A DNA stretch of 64,000 nucleotides, taken from Hericium rajendrae (taxonomy: Eukaryota > Basidiomycota > Agaricomycetes > Russulales > Hericiaceae). A model generated the notes under the pieces. That model searched no databases and had not been told where the DNA came from. It saw only the letters and a list, made by a program, of their open reading frames with translations. The DNA lies in contig CM065879.1 of assembly GCA_033439255.1 (NCBI GenBank), positions 786,501-850,500 on the forward strand, given 5' to 3'. Shown piece by piece: positions 43,864-56,500 of the stretch; the stretch's first letter is position 1, and each line of letters starts with the position of its first letter. Made by a program: the position numbers and the translations under genes.

Positions 43864-45149
43864 ATGTCGGCGCCATCCACTAACACACCCACGGCATTGC
43901 CGCCATTGCCAGATGGCATGACTTACACTGCCGCTATTCATCCATCGTTGAATTTGCTGATGATTGGCACCGTCTGGACAGCGATGCTGGTTCCCATCGG
44001 CATGGCTTTGTTTCTTTTCTCGACCCCAGCCCTTCGTCGGACGCCTATATTTATTCTGAATGTCATCTCTCTCTCGATCGGTCTCGCTGAAGGAATACTT
44101 AATGGTTACATAGAGGTGACTTGAGTTTATTGTTTTCTCGAAATTCGTATACTGACAACTTTGTAAGGTCAACGCCATCATCTCCCCCCAACATGCGGCC
44201 AACCCTGCTACATTTACCGCATTTACTTGTTTATGTTTCCTCGGCCCCCTTTTCGTCGAAAGCATTCTGATGCTGCGAGTCTGGTCGGCATTTCCTCCTT
44301 GGCGAATCTCTTGTATTCAGCGGATAGCTGTCTACGTTCCGCCAGCCGTGATAAAAGTGACGCGCCTTGCCAATGGTATCGTATTCCTTGTTCAATGGAA
44401 TCGGCAGATCCAGGATCTTGGGAATCCATTGCAGGCAGGCCAGGCCCTGTGGGGAAAGCAGCCTTGGACAAAAATTGAATGGCTCCTGCAGACGTTTGAT
44501 AACTTGTACGTGTCACCGCTTCGCAAGGTAAGGCTAATTGATGAACCACAAGAATAGATACACATCGTCCTGCTTCCTATGGCGTCTCACCGGGAAAGGA
44601 GGGGCAGGGGGCAGTGTGGCTACTTCCTCGTTACAGAAAAATCCTCAATGTAAGCCACTTTCTCGCACGCCATACATATACCTTCTCATCCGTGGAGAAA
44701 TAGCATCCTACGCCTCCATGCTCAAAGCCCTTTTGTGGATATCCATCTCCAACTTCGTCTTCCCCGTCATACTCAGTTTCGCGCAGCTCGTCCTAGTGTT
44801 CCGCGATCCCACTTACCTCGACGGCGCCTACGTCTTCCTGGTGAACAACTATGTGGAGATCATTGGTGTGCTTTTCGCAACCGTGTGGGCTGCGAGGATA
44901 CGCTGGGAAGACGGGAACGATTCCAATGCGCGAAATACCATCTCCATCTCGATGCCGCACTTTGCATCTCCAGCTGATGTAGATATGATCAACACCGGAC
45001 GCGCCAACCGCATGGCCGGGGGAAGCGTTGAATATCTAGGAAGCGAGCTCAACCATGTGGAGTCGGGGACGAGCACTGACATTACGTCTGAGGGTACCGA
45101 AGGGAGGTTTTCGAAAGGAATGTGGGGTCTCGGAGCTCATACCCATTGA
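43864..45149 (+). CDS. seven-TM protein, family of 47,878-49,162 (copy A)
   Basis: Four exons or more (43,864-44,115; 44,168-44,505; from about 44,552; from about 44,705 to 45,149) encode a protein with seven likely helices. Examples are MIGTVWTAMLVPIGMALFLF, TPIFILNVISLSIGLAEGIL, FVESILMLRVWSAFP, ISISNFVFPVILSFAQLVLV and EIIGVLFATVWAARI. The phrase KIEWLLQTFDNLY, formed across an intron, precedes a helix as in the paralogue. The family is one I know as uncharacterised in Agaricomycetes, different from the 7-TM gene at 21,186. Receptor-like topology suggests sensing, but this is inference. A Thr/Ser-rich tail follows the last helix. Confidence 0.72.
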
Positions 45150-45797
45150 ACTTTATGTTGCCGTTGTCGTCTGACAAGACGCGACGGAGCTGCGTTCCAT
45201 CTATCTTTCTTCTTAGATCAACTGAAGAGCAGAACATGTAGATAAAGAGTGATGCGATTATCTCCATGATCCGAAGTGCCACGCGCGTGATGCAATAACA
45301 TCTCGACAAGCCACAGCAGCAGATTTGCAGAGGAACTCGTTCATGCCGCTCTCGATTGAATCTCCACTTCCAGTACATGGACGTCCTTTGGCGGCTGCCC
45401 GGCCGTTCGGTGGAAGGTTTGCTTTGGCGAAAGACAATGCACTTACACCCCCACCTCCATGGCCCTGCATATCAACAGCCGCGCATGTTCCCTCGATGGC
45501 CCTGGTTGATGCCGCGGGAGCTGAGATGGCTTTCCTCCAGGCTCCAGGTGGAACAGAAACCGATGAGAAAGCTGATCTGATGTCGAGTCGATGCGCTGTC
45601 GGGGAGCTGGCGCTCATAGCCAACGAACTGGTGGCCAGTTGTCTAATACACAACGAGAACGTTCGTGGCCGTAAGCTGCCGACACAGTTTTGTCTCCTTC
45701 AAGTTGCGATGATTAATTGATCCATTGCATGGTGGTGGCTGTGTCCGGCCAACTCGGCACCCGACTTGAACGCATTCGTGCGGCCTATGGACATTTA
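45150..45797. other. intergenic
   Basis: No supported gene. A 131-codon open frame at 45,325-45,720 has no recognisable domain and no splice or promoter support. Confidence 0.35.
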
Positions 45798-47467
45798 CAC
45801 TACCGTCTGAGCTCCGACGTCAAACTGAGGTTGAATGTTGGAGGTCGAGACGACGTCGGAAACGAGGCCGCGTCAGCCCGTTTGGGGGGCTTGCTGGATC
45901 GACATCGGACATGTCCGACCTCGAGTGAGGTCGAGCATCGACACTGGTCCAACGTCGATGTGCAAGACACGCTTAGTAATATTATTATGAGGCAGGTATT
46001 TCTGTCCGCCATCCCTTCTGCTTTCCTTGCGGTCACAGCCAGATTGAATACAAGAAGTGATGAATTAAGGATGGTATAGTAAATTAGACAAAGTAACCAT
46101 CTACTGCAGTCTACGGAGAATGGCGAGCGTGATTTCTGCTCGAACGAATTACCGTATGTACTGACATCAGTGGGTGTCTTACCGGCGTCACTCGCACAGC
46201 TCTCGCAGTGGGTCAGGAATTATCACGCTTCTCGATTCGCCGCAAACGAACGTACTGTGCGCCGTCCGGCAAGAGACAGACGTGAGCGCGCGCACGCGCC
46301 CGAGCTAGTTGCAACTGTGCTGCCACGAGATGACAGAGACTAGCGTGCACACAAGGAACTGTTGCCTGGTGCCCACCTACGCCGGAAATCTGCTTACAGG
46401 TGACTTGAGTGCCTTCACAAAAATGCTAGTACAAGTTGTGAATGAGAGATCGAATGAAAAATTAAGTGCACACGTACCAGCTCGATCCTTTGGCGGCCCT
46501 TTCCATGGGGTCCACTATCGTCGCCAGCCATTTGCAGCGTTCCTTGAGTTATGAGGTTATGAGTCGACCGAGTCCTAGAACTGAGGTCGTGAGTTTCGTC
46601 TTCTTGTGAAAAAATGAGAAAGAGCATTGGATGAATAAAAACGGGGAATAAAGGAATGGTGAAAATGAGACGAAGAAGACTCACAGTGGTGTACATACAA
46701 GCGCCAGGTGTCACTGCAGCGATGCTGGGCGGTGATCGGTGATGTGTCTCACGCCGTCCTAAAATCTGAGCAGTTCGCTTCGCCGATGGTTCAAAATTCG
46801 TGCCATGGACGCAGGTCTGAAGGGCACGTGTGTCCTATTCTCAGCGCCGCCCCTTCCGCGGGTTCTGTCGAGTATGTATCTCTGGTATATGTGCTTACAT
46901 GTTGTCTAAGAGTTTTTGAGGACAGCCGTGGGTCGGGAATGGTGACGGATATGCAGACCTTGCATTGGAACGAAGTGCCGTTTTGCTCGGAATTAGATGA
47001 AACAGAGTTTCAGGTGGCCGACGATAGTCATGAATAGCTCATGAAGAAACAATAGAGATTAAAAAAGTTGACATTGTAGTCACCAAAATGATAGAAGTGA
47101 AAAGGCAACGGGCAAGGGCAAGGCACCGGAAAGGCCGACGCAGATTTCTTGTAAGTCGCACAAGCAAAGGTCAGCCTGATGTCGAGACTCCGGCCTTGTG
47201 GCAACGTCGTTTTCGATGTCGTGTCAACCTGCTTTGAGAAGACCTCGAGAACAGCCACTTTCCAAGGTTGGGCACATGCTAGGAGCGACGCGGCATCGAG
47301 GTCGACGATTCGGAGGTCGTATCGACATCAAAAGCAGCGTCGAGATTATGTACACGTTTGGGCATCTATCAAACATCGGGCGCGAGGTGGCTCCGACCTT
47401 GGACCCGAGGCTGAGGCGACAAGCCCCCCAAACGGGTCGGCCCGACCCTGAAGCTCAGACGGCAGTG
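45798..47467. mobile_element. candidate TIR transposon between the 7-TM paralogues
   Basis: The left end CACTACCGTCTGAGCT (45,798) and the right end, whose complement reads CACTGCCGTCTGAGCT (47,467), are inverted and flanked by TA on both sides. A second inverted match, CCGTTTGGGGGGCTTG, lies about 25-80 bp further in on each side. Both arms are dense in GTCGA/TCGAC and GACATCGA words in either orientation, a subterminal-repeat pattern. The interior is AT-richer and has no recognisable transposase. Likely a non-autonomous DNA element. Confidence 0.55.
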
Positions 47468-47877
47468 TACCCTTCCATTTTCTTCTATTTTTTCTCCCAT
47501 GCGACAGGAAACATTCGGCCTGTCAGCAATATAACTCACAGCCAAGTTGCAGCGTTGGTTCGGATGCGCCAACTGAACCGCTGTCACATTTGCTGTTCCC
47601 TGCGTATCATAATGCCCAGGTTAGGCTGGAGTTGCGGTTTCTTGGACACTCAGTCAATTTAGAAACTGTCAGTCAACTGATGGTTCTATATTCGTCTATA
47701 TTCCTCGTCAAGTCTCCCTGCTTGCGATGACGAAGCAGCAAACCACATATCCAATCGCGTGCAGAAGTCCTCAAGGACTGGTCATCACTCTTGATCTTGA
47801 CAGATAAGCAGCATCTATAAAGCGATGAAGCTTGAAAATTGAGATGCCCGACAGACACTCGTCCTCGCCTCGGCGCA
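47468..47877. other. 5' flank of 7-TM copy B
   Basis: About 410 bp between the TIR element and the ATG. It must hold the promoter; no clear TATA box was found. Confidence 0.35.
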
Positions 47878-49162
47878 ATGACCTCAGTATTGTCGAACAA
47901 GATGATCCCGCTGGCAGCAGGAACGGCGAATGCTCTCCTCCCTCCGCCTGGTACTAACTGGCTGGCAGCCATCAGACCCTCACTAATCTATCTCATGATC
48001 GTCTCGACTATGGGCTCGATCGAGCTCGTCATGCTGTTCTCAATGCTGTTTTTCTCAACGGCCCAGATACGGCGCAAGCCTATTTTTATCGTCAATATAC
48101 TGTCTATATCTCTTGGGATTGGCGGTGCAATCCTCAGTGGGTTTCAGAATGTCTGTTTTCTGTCAAATGTCCCAAGATGATATGTATTGATCAATTTATC
48201 GCAGATCCACAGTATCTTATCCCCCGAAGTTCCTCTACCGTCTGCATTGGTTGTCCTATTTGGGGCCTTCGACAGCGTGACGCCCATCCTCGTTGGCACC
48301 ATCCTTCTCTTACGACTATACGCGGTCTTTCCTCCAAGTCAAACATCTCGCACCAAATTCATAGCGATCATGGCATTACCGATCCTCCTCGAAATCGGCC
48401 GCCTCATCAATATAGTGATATATCTCACAAATTTTGCAAAGAATATACGGTCCTTGATACGCCTAGGCTCGACGGCAGAGCAAGGGATGGTACTTGTCAC
48501 ATCGAGCTTACCGGACGTGAAGATTGAGTGGTTTTTGCAGATATTTGACGATGCGTAAGTCGATCTTACAATCCGATGTTGGGGGCTTATTCATTATAGT
48601 ACCCACTTTCTAGATATTCTTCACTCGTATTCCTGATTCGCTTGCACGGCGGGACATCCAGGCCTTCACGAACTGCCGCACTATCAACCGGTCAGTCTCA
48701 TCCATTCGCCGACGTTCCTTAAGGCTGAATGCATGCCACCCAGCCGCATTTGGTCAGCGCCTCAAGACGCTCTTCTGGATCTCGGTCACAAACTTCGTCT
48801 TCCCCGTCATTCTGTCCATCGCTCAGCTCGCAATCTACATGGCTTCAAGTTCGAATTATCTCCTCGCGCTCTACATCAACATGGTCAACCTCCATATCAC
48901 GGTTATCGGCGTCGTGTTCGCCACGCTCTGGACAACGGCAGACAGACAGGTACGCAGTGAGGCCACAGCAACGAACTCATTGTTCGTGGCGCGAGGCGTG
49001 TCGGTGGCCAATGATTCTGGCACAATGAGTCTAGCACTGCCGGAGCCTTACGAGGGTCATGCATGGCGTGACGATGGAAAGGTGACAGACTTACGGAGCC
49101 CGCCGCGTCACTTGGAAGTCAATATGGCCCATTCGGAGGGATCGTTAGGGCTAGACGTGTAG
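47878..49162 (+). CDS. seven-TM protein, family of 43,864-45,149 (copy B)
   Basis: Paralogue of the gene at 43,864 in the same orientation. The first ATG in frame is MTSVLSNKMIPLAAGT. Helices include IYLMIVSTMGSIELVMLFSM, PIFIVNILSISLGIGGAILS, VTPILVGTILLLRLYAVFP, ISVTNFVFPVILSIAQLAIY and HITVIGVVFATLW. KIEWFLQIFDDAYSSLVFLI, read across an intron, matches KIEWLLQTFDNLYTSSCFL of copy A at the same intron position. The C-terminal tail is hydrophilic and ends SEGSLGLDV. The two genes form a tandem pair split by the TIR element. Function unknown. Confidence 0.74.
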
Positions 49163-49451
49163 ATAAGTCCCGCTATCTCGGGACATGGACATGGCTTGCC
49201 CGTTATGATGTTTGCGACGAGCTCTAGCGGATATGTTTGGCCCACTTCTTGATATTCTGTTGCAATGACTCGTTATATTTATATAGGAGACTTGTACGAA
49301 TTACGACGTAGGCACAAGTCGTTCATGCCGGAGAGTCGTCCTCTGATGCCATGAAAATTGTAAAAGCAGTCTTCTAACTAAGATGTCAAAGCTAGTGCAA
49401 GACACTTGCAAGGAAACAGATACCCATAGCAATCTAACCGAACTGATATGT

Positions 49452-51507
49452 TTACCTCCAGGCCGCCTTGATTAGATCCGCACACTTCTCTGCAACGACC
49501 ACCGCAGGCGCCATCATATGTGTCGCCACAATCTCCGGAAAGACCGACGTGTCGCACACCCGCAGACCCTGCACACCATATACCCGCAACTCGTCATCCA
49601 CCACACCGCCCTCTGCCTCGCGCGCCATGCGGCATGTCGAGGAGTAATGGTACGACGTGCGTAGGTTCGCGCGGATGAACCGGTCCATGTCCGCATCGTT
49701 CTCCGTCTCGGGGACTAGTAGGTCCTTCAGCGGGTACCCCTGCGCGTGCATCTGCTCCGCGAGCCGCAGTGCAAGGCGCACGCACTTCCGCAGCGGGACG
49801 TAGTCCTCGGGGTTGCTCAAGTACCCGAGCTGGACATCCGGCCGTGCGCGAGGATCCGCGGACGCAAGGCGCACGGTGCTGACCGACTTGGGCTTGAGCA
49901 GGGCGGTGAGGAAAGTGAAGATGCCTTTGCCTTCGATGACACGCTCAGAGGAGTTATACCTGATTGGCATGATCTCGATGTCGGGGAGGTCCGCGCCTGT
50001 AATAGCTGGCACGGGCATGCTGACGATCTCACTGTTTTTGTTAAGCAGGCGTGAGGGGACGAAGATGGAGGTAGGCGCAAAGGGAACTGCGAACAGTCCT
50101 TGGCCCATCGTCACGTATTTGAGTAGCTCAATGATGACAGTCAGAGGTTGAGAATTCAGAACGTGGAGGGAGTCGCTCATGGGGACTTCATACATGATCG
50201 GGAGGCCGAGATGGTCTTGCTGTTGGTGAATTAGCAAAAAGCTCGACGCAACAACAAAAATATAAACAACATACTAAATAACTTCCCACACCAGGCATAT
50301 CACGAACGACTGGGATTGCCTTGTCTCTGAGATGTTCGGCCGGGCCCAGTCCACTGTCGAACGATCTTCAGAGTGGCAGGCAAAAAAGGTCCTCAGAAAC
50401 ATACCTCAATTGCAAAAGCTGTGGCGAACCCAATGCACCGCCGCAGAGGACAATCTCTCGCCTTGCCTTGGCATAGAATTTCGGGACCGCTCGTTTCCAT
50501 TCACATCACCGAAGTGAACACCCAGAGCGCGAACTTTGCCTTCCGGAGATGTCTCCGTCTCGATGCGCAAAGCCACAGTATTCGTGCATATCTTGAGATG
50601 CGCCTTTTGCGCTTGTGCCAAGTTGGGTGGAAGGAATGCCCGGTAGGTTGACAGACGGTATACATCTTGGTCAACGCAGATGTCAAGTGTAGCATGACTG
50701 GCCGCGGGCGCGTTAGGTAAATTTGCATCCGACACAGCAGGAATGCCTAATGCTGTGGTTGCGGAAGCAACACTGCGTTTTAATATTTTTCAGTACATGA
50801 AGCCGAGAGAACAAAAAAAAACTTACTGTCGCGAGATATTGTAAGGCAAATTCTTGAATGTCTGGTTTTCCCATGGGCCTTAGGAAAATGTGAGTCAACT
50901 TCAACAATGAAGGTATCAGAGTGTTGTCAGACCAACCTTTAGATCCACGGAAGCTTGACGGCGGTTGACTCCGCGCCTTCTCGGACTTGACGAAGTACGG
51001 TAAGAGCTCATCGTATCCCCACCCTTCATGTCCTAGCTCCTTCCAAAGGTTATAGTCTCCAGGCGCACCACGCGTGTATACCATAGAATTTATGCGTGAG
51101 CAGCCTCCGAGAGCATCTCCTCGGAGGACTTCTAGCGTACGGCCGTCGACGTCTGGCATTGGCAGGGTCGACCAGCGTACGGCCTGTGTTCCGCTCCGGA
51201 TCGGGTTGTTAGATATGAGTGGTACCTTGCTGGCCCATGTATCCGCAACGTTTCCGCGTTCGAGGAGAAGAACCGTCACCGAGGGATCCTCGCTCAGCCG
51301 CGAGACAAGGCAGCATCCAGCAGTGCCTCCTAGATTGGTATCGTCAATGAGTGATGCCTGCGCATGTGCGCCAGGAAACTTACCTCCGACAATGATATAG
51401 TCATACGCAACAGCGTCTTCAATAGCGCTTGCCTTGACGTCGCCATGTAGGCGCGTACCAACATCATGAGGCGCGAGCTCGGGGACAGAAGGCGAGAAAG
51501 GCCACAT
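49452..51507 (-). CDS. GMC-family FAD oxidoreductase
   Basis: A glucose-methanol-choline flavoenzyme of roughly 600 residues, aryl-alcohol-oxidase or choline-dehydrogenase-like. The N-terminal FAD Rossmann motif is DYIIVGG-GTAGCCLVSRLSED, rebuilt across an intron, ending LLLERG. LEVLRGDALGGCSRINSMVYTRG is the GMC signature 1 region. IVLCGGALGSPQLLQL, spliced to SGLGPAEHLRD, is signature 2. The C terminus has YHYSSTCRM and VFPEIVATHMMAPAVVVAEK, each supplying a catalytic His. The start MWPFSPSVPELAPHD is short and not signal-peptide-like, so an intracellular location is more likely than the secreted wood-decay type. Introns are short and canonical. Substrate unknown. Confidence 0.88.
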
Positions 51508-52609
51508 CTTGTGCTGAGCTGTGTGCTAATATGCAACGAGATAACAAAAGAGAGGTTAGGCGATACGAGGTTTGAGGGCTGAAGGAATAGTCGATCCTTA
51601 AGTGAATAAGGGAACAGCGAGCAAGAACATGCTGTTGAAATTTGCGGCCAGTCTGGTGCTATATCTGTTTACATCCAAAAGAAAACGTTGCCAATCCCAC
51701 GTGTAGCAAGGATGGCCTAGCTTCAAAATTTCTCGACCCTGAAAGGTTGTAGCCGAGATCTTGAATGTGCCGCACAGTGACACATCGGAGCCATCGTGAC
51801 TTCGACACCGGTGGGCGGTCGAGAGACAAACGATAGCCAACAAGTACTGGAGCAAAATATCCTATGGTGGGTGTCTAAACACGTCGATCAGCCTTTGCCC
51901 CGGCCTGTGGAAATCGAATACGAGCATGGCACTCCAATCCGGGGTCCTGAACATAAGCCAAAGACATCAACTGAGTGCAAAAGAAAATCAGATTCGAGTC
52001 GCAAGAAGTCAGGGAAGAAAGAATACCCTTTTCCCGGGCACATGGCACACGTTCACTGGTTTGAGTATCTAGATACGGATGACGAAGACAGGATAAAAAT
52101 CAGGCCATGGGCGAGTGTTCTGTTGCGCCCACCGCCGGGAATGGAAGAGTTGTGCTACTTGATAATCAGTCTGATCTCATTCTCAATGCACGAAAGGGGT
52201 ATCTGCTATCTTGGTCGGCGCTCAGCAACGCAGAACGCAAGCTAGCGGCTGGGCCTGAGCCTCTCTGAGCAGGACCGTGACGGTTTATTGAACGCGTGTG
52301 CCGCGTCCTAAGATTCTGTGAAGAATGGCTTAGTTATATTTTGACGTCAGGTTTTGTAGAATAGCAGACAATACCGGTTCTGTTACCTCCGAGACGATAT
52401 GAAGCTGCCCAGTCAACAAGGTTTTATGAAGAAACAGCCTTGCGTCGGCGTCGTGCTGCGTCGAGCGCCTAGGGCGAAGCGCTCGTCCCGGCATTGGCCG
52501 TGCCAGTGCCGTGCGATGATCATCTCACTGCTCTCAAACGTTTAAACGTTTGGACGGTCTTGACCTTATCATTTCCTGCTCTCATGTTTGCCCCAGTCGC
52601 ATCCGCACT
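51508..52609. other. intergenic, one unsupported ORF
   Basis: A 149-codon plus-strand frame (51,796-52,245) starts with GTG, is rich in Lys/Arg/Asp and ends in a hydrophobic stretch. I recognise no family and do not call it a gene. The last 90 bp before the F-box-like ATG include the palindrome AACGTTTAAACGTT at 52,537-52,550. Confidence 0.35.
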
Positions 52610-53319
52610 ATGTCTTTACTGGACCTACCTCCTGAAATTCTGATCCAAGTTCTAACCTTCTCACTACGGGGAAGCCGATCTCGTTGTCACGTTTTATTGA
52701 TTAACAGGTATCTGAATGTTCTGGCAACGGACCTTCTCCATTCCGATCTCTATTTCCCGTCCATACGCGCCATTTCTTTATTTGCACGACAGAATCCAAC
52801 CAGGCTGCCCAACTCGATCACGGTCGAGCTGCCAGGTGGTGAAGTGGGCCGCGGCGCGTTTCAAGCGATGAACCTCATGCTGGCGCGTCTGGTCTCGTAT
52901 TCATTGGATGTAGACGTGACGCAATCAGTGGAGCATGTATATCAGCTCCCATTAGATGACCTTCGTCTCTGCATGCACTCGACTGCGAACTCGAAGGTGG
53001 ACGACGTGCATCTGAATGCACTCGGACTTGTAAAGTATGTGTCCGTTTTGCCTGCACCAACACGGCATCGAATGTCACATCCAGATAGTGCCACTGACCC
53101 TCACTTTAGCCCTCGATCATTCACATGGACTGGTCCAGATCCAGCACATCACTTTTCAACCGCTGTAAGCTTATCGTATTGTTGACCAGTGTAATGTCCT
53201 GCGAACTGACTGACATCTGCATCGTGGCCACAGATCGTGTCTACAGCACTAAGCAGCCTTGTTACTCATCTCGCTCTGTGGACGCATCTCCGACACCTCC
53301 ACCTCTCCAATGTTTCATT
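52610..53319 (+). pseudogene. F-box-like gene, 5' part, interrupted by a transposon
   Basis: The protein starts MSLLDLPPEILIQVLTFSLR, an F-box-like N terminus (LPxEIL), and continues with leucine-rich segments such as VTHLALWTHLRHLHLSNVS. Such proteins are substrate adaptors of SCF ubiquitin ligases, and basidiomycetes have many. Two introns join in frame: GTATGT at 53,036 to TTTAG near 53,109, and GTAAGC at 53,165 to CCACAG near 53,232. The gene is cut at 53,319 by the 7.2-kb element. Removing the element and one 8-bp target copy continues the codons directly into 60,505. This allele is presumably inactive. Confidence 0.72.
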
Positions 53320-53551
53320 AGGCCCCGGGAAGCTCCCGCAAGGGTCCCCCCATATTTTCGCCGAATTTCGGCCTCAAAAATGCATAGTTCTGGCCTCAAA
53401 AAATGCTAGCTTGGGGAAGGGTTGTCACATAGTCACGATTTGTCACGATTTGTCACGCAACTCATCCACTGCCTTTGTGACAGCAATACGGCTGGCATTC
53501 TGCCGTCGTGTACATGGTATAGACATAACTGACTGCTAAGATGGTTATCAG

Positions 53552-56500
53552 TCACTTCTTTCTACCACCAAGTGACCGACCTTCTGTGACTTTTCGTTTG
53601 AGCCCCGAAGCCAGCACCTTGTTGACCTTCGACTGTGTCAGAACTCTCCATCGTGATCCGGACAACGGCGCAAGCTTCCATGTCAGATCACCCTGAGTCT
53701 GCAGTATATCTTGTTTTCCAAGGTGGTACAGAAGGTTGATGGCCCTAGCATGAGTGAACAAGACAGCCCGATGGTCCCGACATGTAAAAGCTGGAACGAT
53801 GAGATCATGATTATCATCATCATCTTCAGTTTCGATGTCTTCGTCGAAGAAGCGACCTTGCTCCTAGAATACAGGTTTAATGTAGAATGTAAGAGGGAAT
53901 AAAAGCACACTTACCAGTGTGATTGGCAGGTAGACACGCAATGATAGAAACGACACGCCCGACATTGTATCGGCAAAGTCAATAGAGCCGTAGCGATTGC
54001 TCATTCCCTTCTTGTAGATGTCTAAGACTTCGCCGATGTAGAAGCGCCCACCACCCTTGAATGTGTTGCGCATAACAGCAACAGAGCCTCGCACCAAGGC
54101 ATCCTTGGTAGTAACATTCTTTTCCAACAGATTGGGAACAAGATCTGCAGCATATTTATCAGTCACGGTCTGTCTACCACAATTGAGAAGAGTGAACGTA
54201 CGTGTAGACAACACAAGATGGACGCGTTTGAGTATCGTTTCCTTCCAGCGTCGCTCGCGGTCTGTCTTGGGCTTCCGCAAATCGGGATCGACATCTTGCG
54301 CTATTCGGACGCGATGAGATGCCTCTTGGATAGACATCTTCCTTGTGCCACCAGGTGTGCCAGAAATCTCCTCTTCTGCACTATCGATTGCCCGAGCAAA
54401 CTTTGGATCAAGCATCACGGTATGTTGGGAGCGCACTCCGGTTGCACGCTGATGCGCTTGACGAGAGCCTAGTATTTTCTGCACAGACAACATGCCACGA
54501 TCATCAAGCAATGAATAATTTGGCGACTCGGGCTCCAAATCCATACTAGCGGTGTCACTGAGTCGTGGTAGTTGAAAGTGTTCAGGTACCTGTAAATCGG
54601 AGTCGAGGATGTCTTCATGTCTTTGTCGAACCCTTTCATGAGCATCATCGAGTGCCGATTCACGAGCAGCATCGGCTGACGCTAACGCCAGGTTTTCAGC
54701 CAATGGCATCTCATCATCGTCAATATCCATGTGGCCCATTGCCTCAGCAAGCTCGTCTTCGGTCCCTTCGCCCAAGTCTGAATGCCCCGAGTCAGACGTG
54801 TCATCCTCGGTGGACTGCTGTTGTCGCTTCACATTTGTCTGAGTCCTCGCGCGCGGTGGCCCACTTAAAGGTGCAAGTTTAAATGGCAAAGAAGGTACGG
54901 GCATGCCAAGGATGTCCTTCGAGATACGAGAGGCGTCAGTGTGAGCAAGTTCCACTAATTTGTCGATTTCGGGTCGTGTTATCCGAACACATGCTCGCAT
55001 GAGCTCATCTGCAGAGAGGGGGGTATTGTCGAAGTCAAAAATGTATCCTACGCGAGAAGTGCGCTCGGTTTTCTCTTGAAATTTGCTTGATAGTAGAATC
55101 CGCTGCCGTAACGTTACGTGCTTGACCAGAGTTAAGAACTGGGTATAAGTAAAATTTGGGAGGAATGATCGGGCGAGACCAAAGAAATGTTCCACAAATT
55201 CTGTCCCGAGGAGCCATGGGCAGAATGGCACATTGGGATAATGTGTACCATAGATCAAGACCAAGGCAATGAGAGAATCACAGAGTCGATTGAATATGTT
55301 GAAACTGGCTGGGGATATGAAGGATCGAGCAGTTGAATAGAGATCAGGATACTTTGCGGAGAAGGCGACGACATGACTCCTCCAGATATGTAAGAAAAAG
55401 CGGGCATGCAGAACTCCAAGAAGACGAGACTCTATGTCAAGCCTCCGATTCAGCCATGCATCGAACAGTTCTCCTGCCGATGCAGCATTAGCAAGATTAA
55501 AAAATACGCAGCATAGCAAATCCGCGCACCGAATACAAAAAGATAAACAAAGAGGCCATGCATATCCTCACGTATGTGCCACTGCTCATTGTCTTCAAGC
55601 GTCGTCACAAGCAAGGCCTGATAGTGAAACAGGCGGCGCGCTGCCCCGTCGTCCTGTTTATCAACGTCCTTAACATCAGCCTGAACGAGGCCTGCTAAAC
55701 CAGTCTCGTAAAGCTCGACGAGGGAGTGGTTGACAATGAAGCCACTCCCGCAGCTGCCCGTATGAGTTCCATGTTGAGGCTGATTTCGGCAAGTCTTCAC
55801 CGCATGCGAAGGATCTGTAATCGAGACTAGTGGCCCGGTCTCCTCAAAGACAACAGCCTGCACGTAGATCCCATAAGCCGAATGCTCATAGACAAGCGGC
55901 GGAAGGCCGGTCTTCTCTGAGTCCATCAAAGTTTGGGCTGCTAGTTCCGATGTGGCACCATCAGCGGCAAATGAGACTATACTGATTCGGAGTTGTGAAG
56001 CCATCTGCAGAATAAGTAAATGCTGTCGATGGATTTCGGCGGAATCGTCAGTTCCGGTGGTTGGAAGTAATGCAACTACGGTGGGTGGAACACCAGGTAT
56101 TGGAACCTAATATAAGAGTGAGCCCTGGCATCTACACAATCACTCTTCGTGTCAGACGAACCTTGGACAGTATAGCACGTACTTGCGATGCAATCGCCTT
56201 CTCGTTCTTGGCGCGGTCAATAACATTGTTGATGTCGTCCGAGTCATTGATGATACATTCATCAAGCGGTAAGGTTGAGCCAAGGACATGCCCGCCAAAT
56301 TCGTTAGAGTAGGAGAGCCTTGGTCTTACTTTCGTGCAGTCCCCAGCGAACGCAACAGGCCCGGCGTACTTGACTGCATCGATGAACCGCTTAACGCGAG
56401 CCACGTTCTCGAAGATAAGGGCCGGATTCTGTAAGGCATCCTCAGAATTGGCGGTAAGAGTTCTTTATATGGTATAAAGTCAGAGCGGTTGGTCTAATCA

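Noticed and set aside
54057-54882. Plus-strand frames opposite the transposase
   Set aside because: Shadows of a long coding frame with clear motifs on the minus strand.
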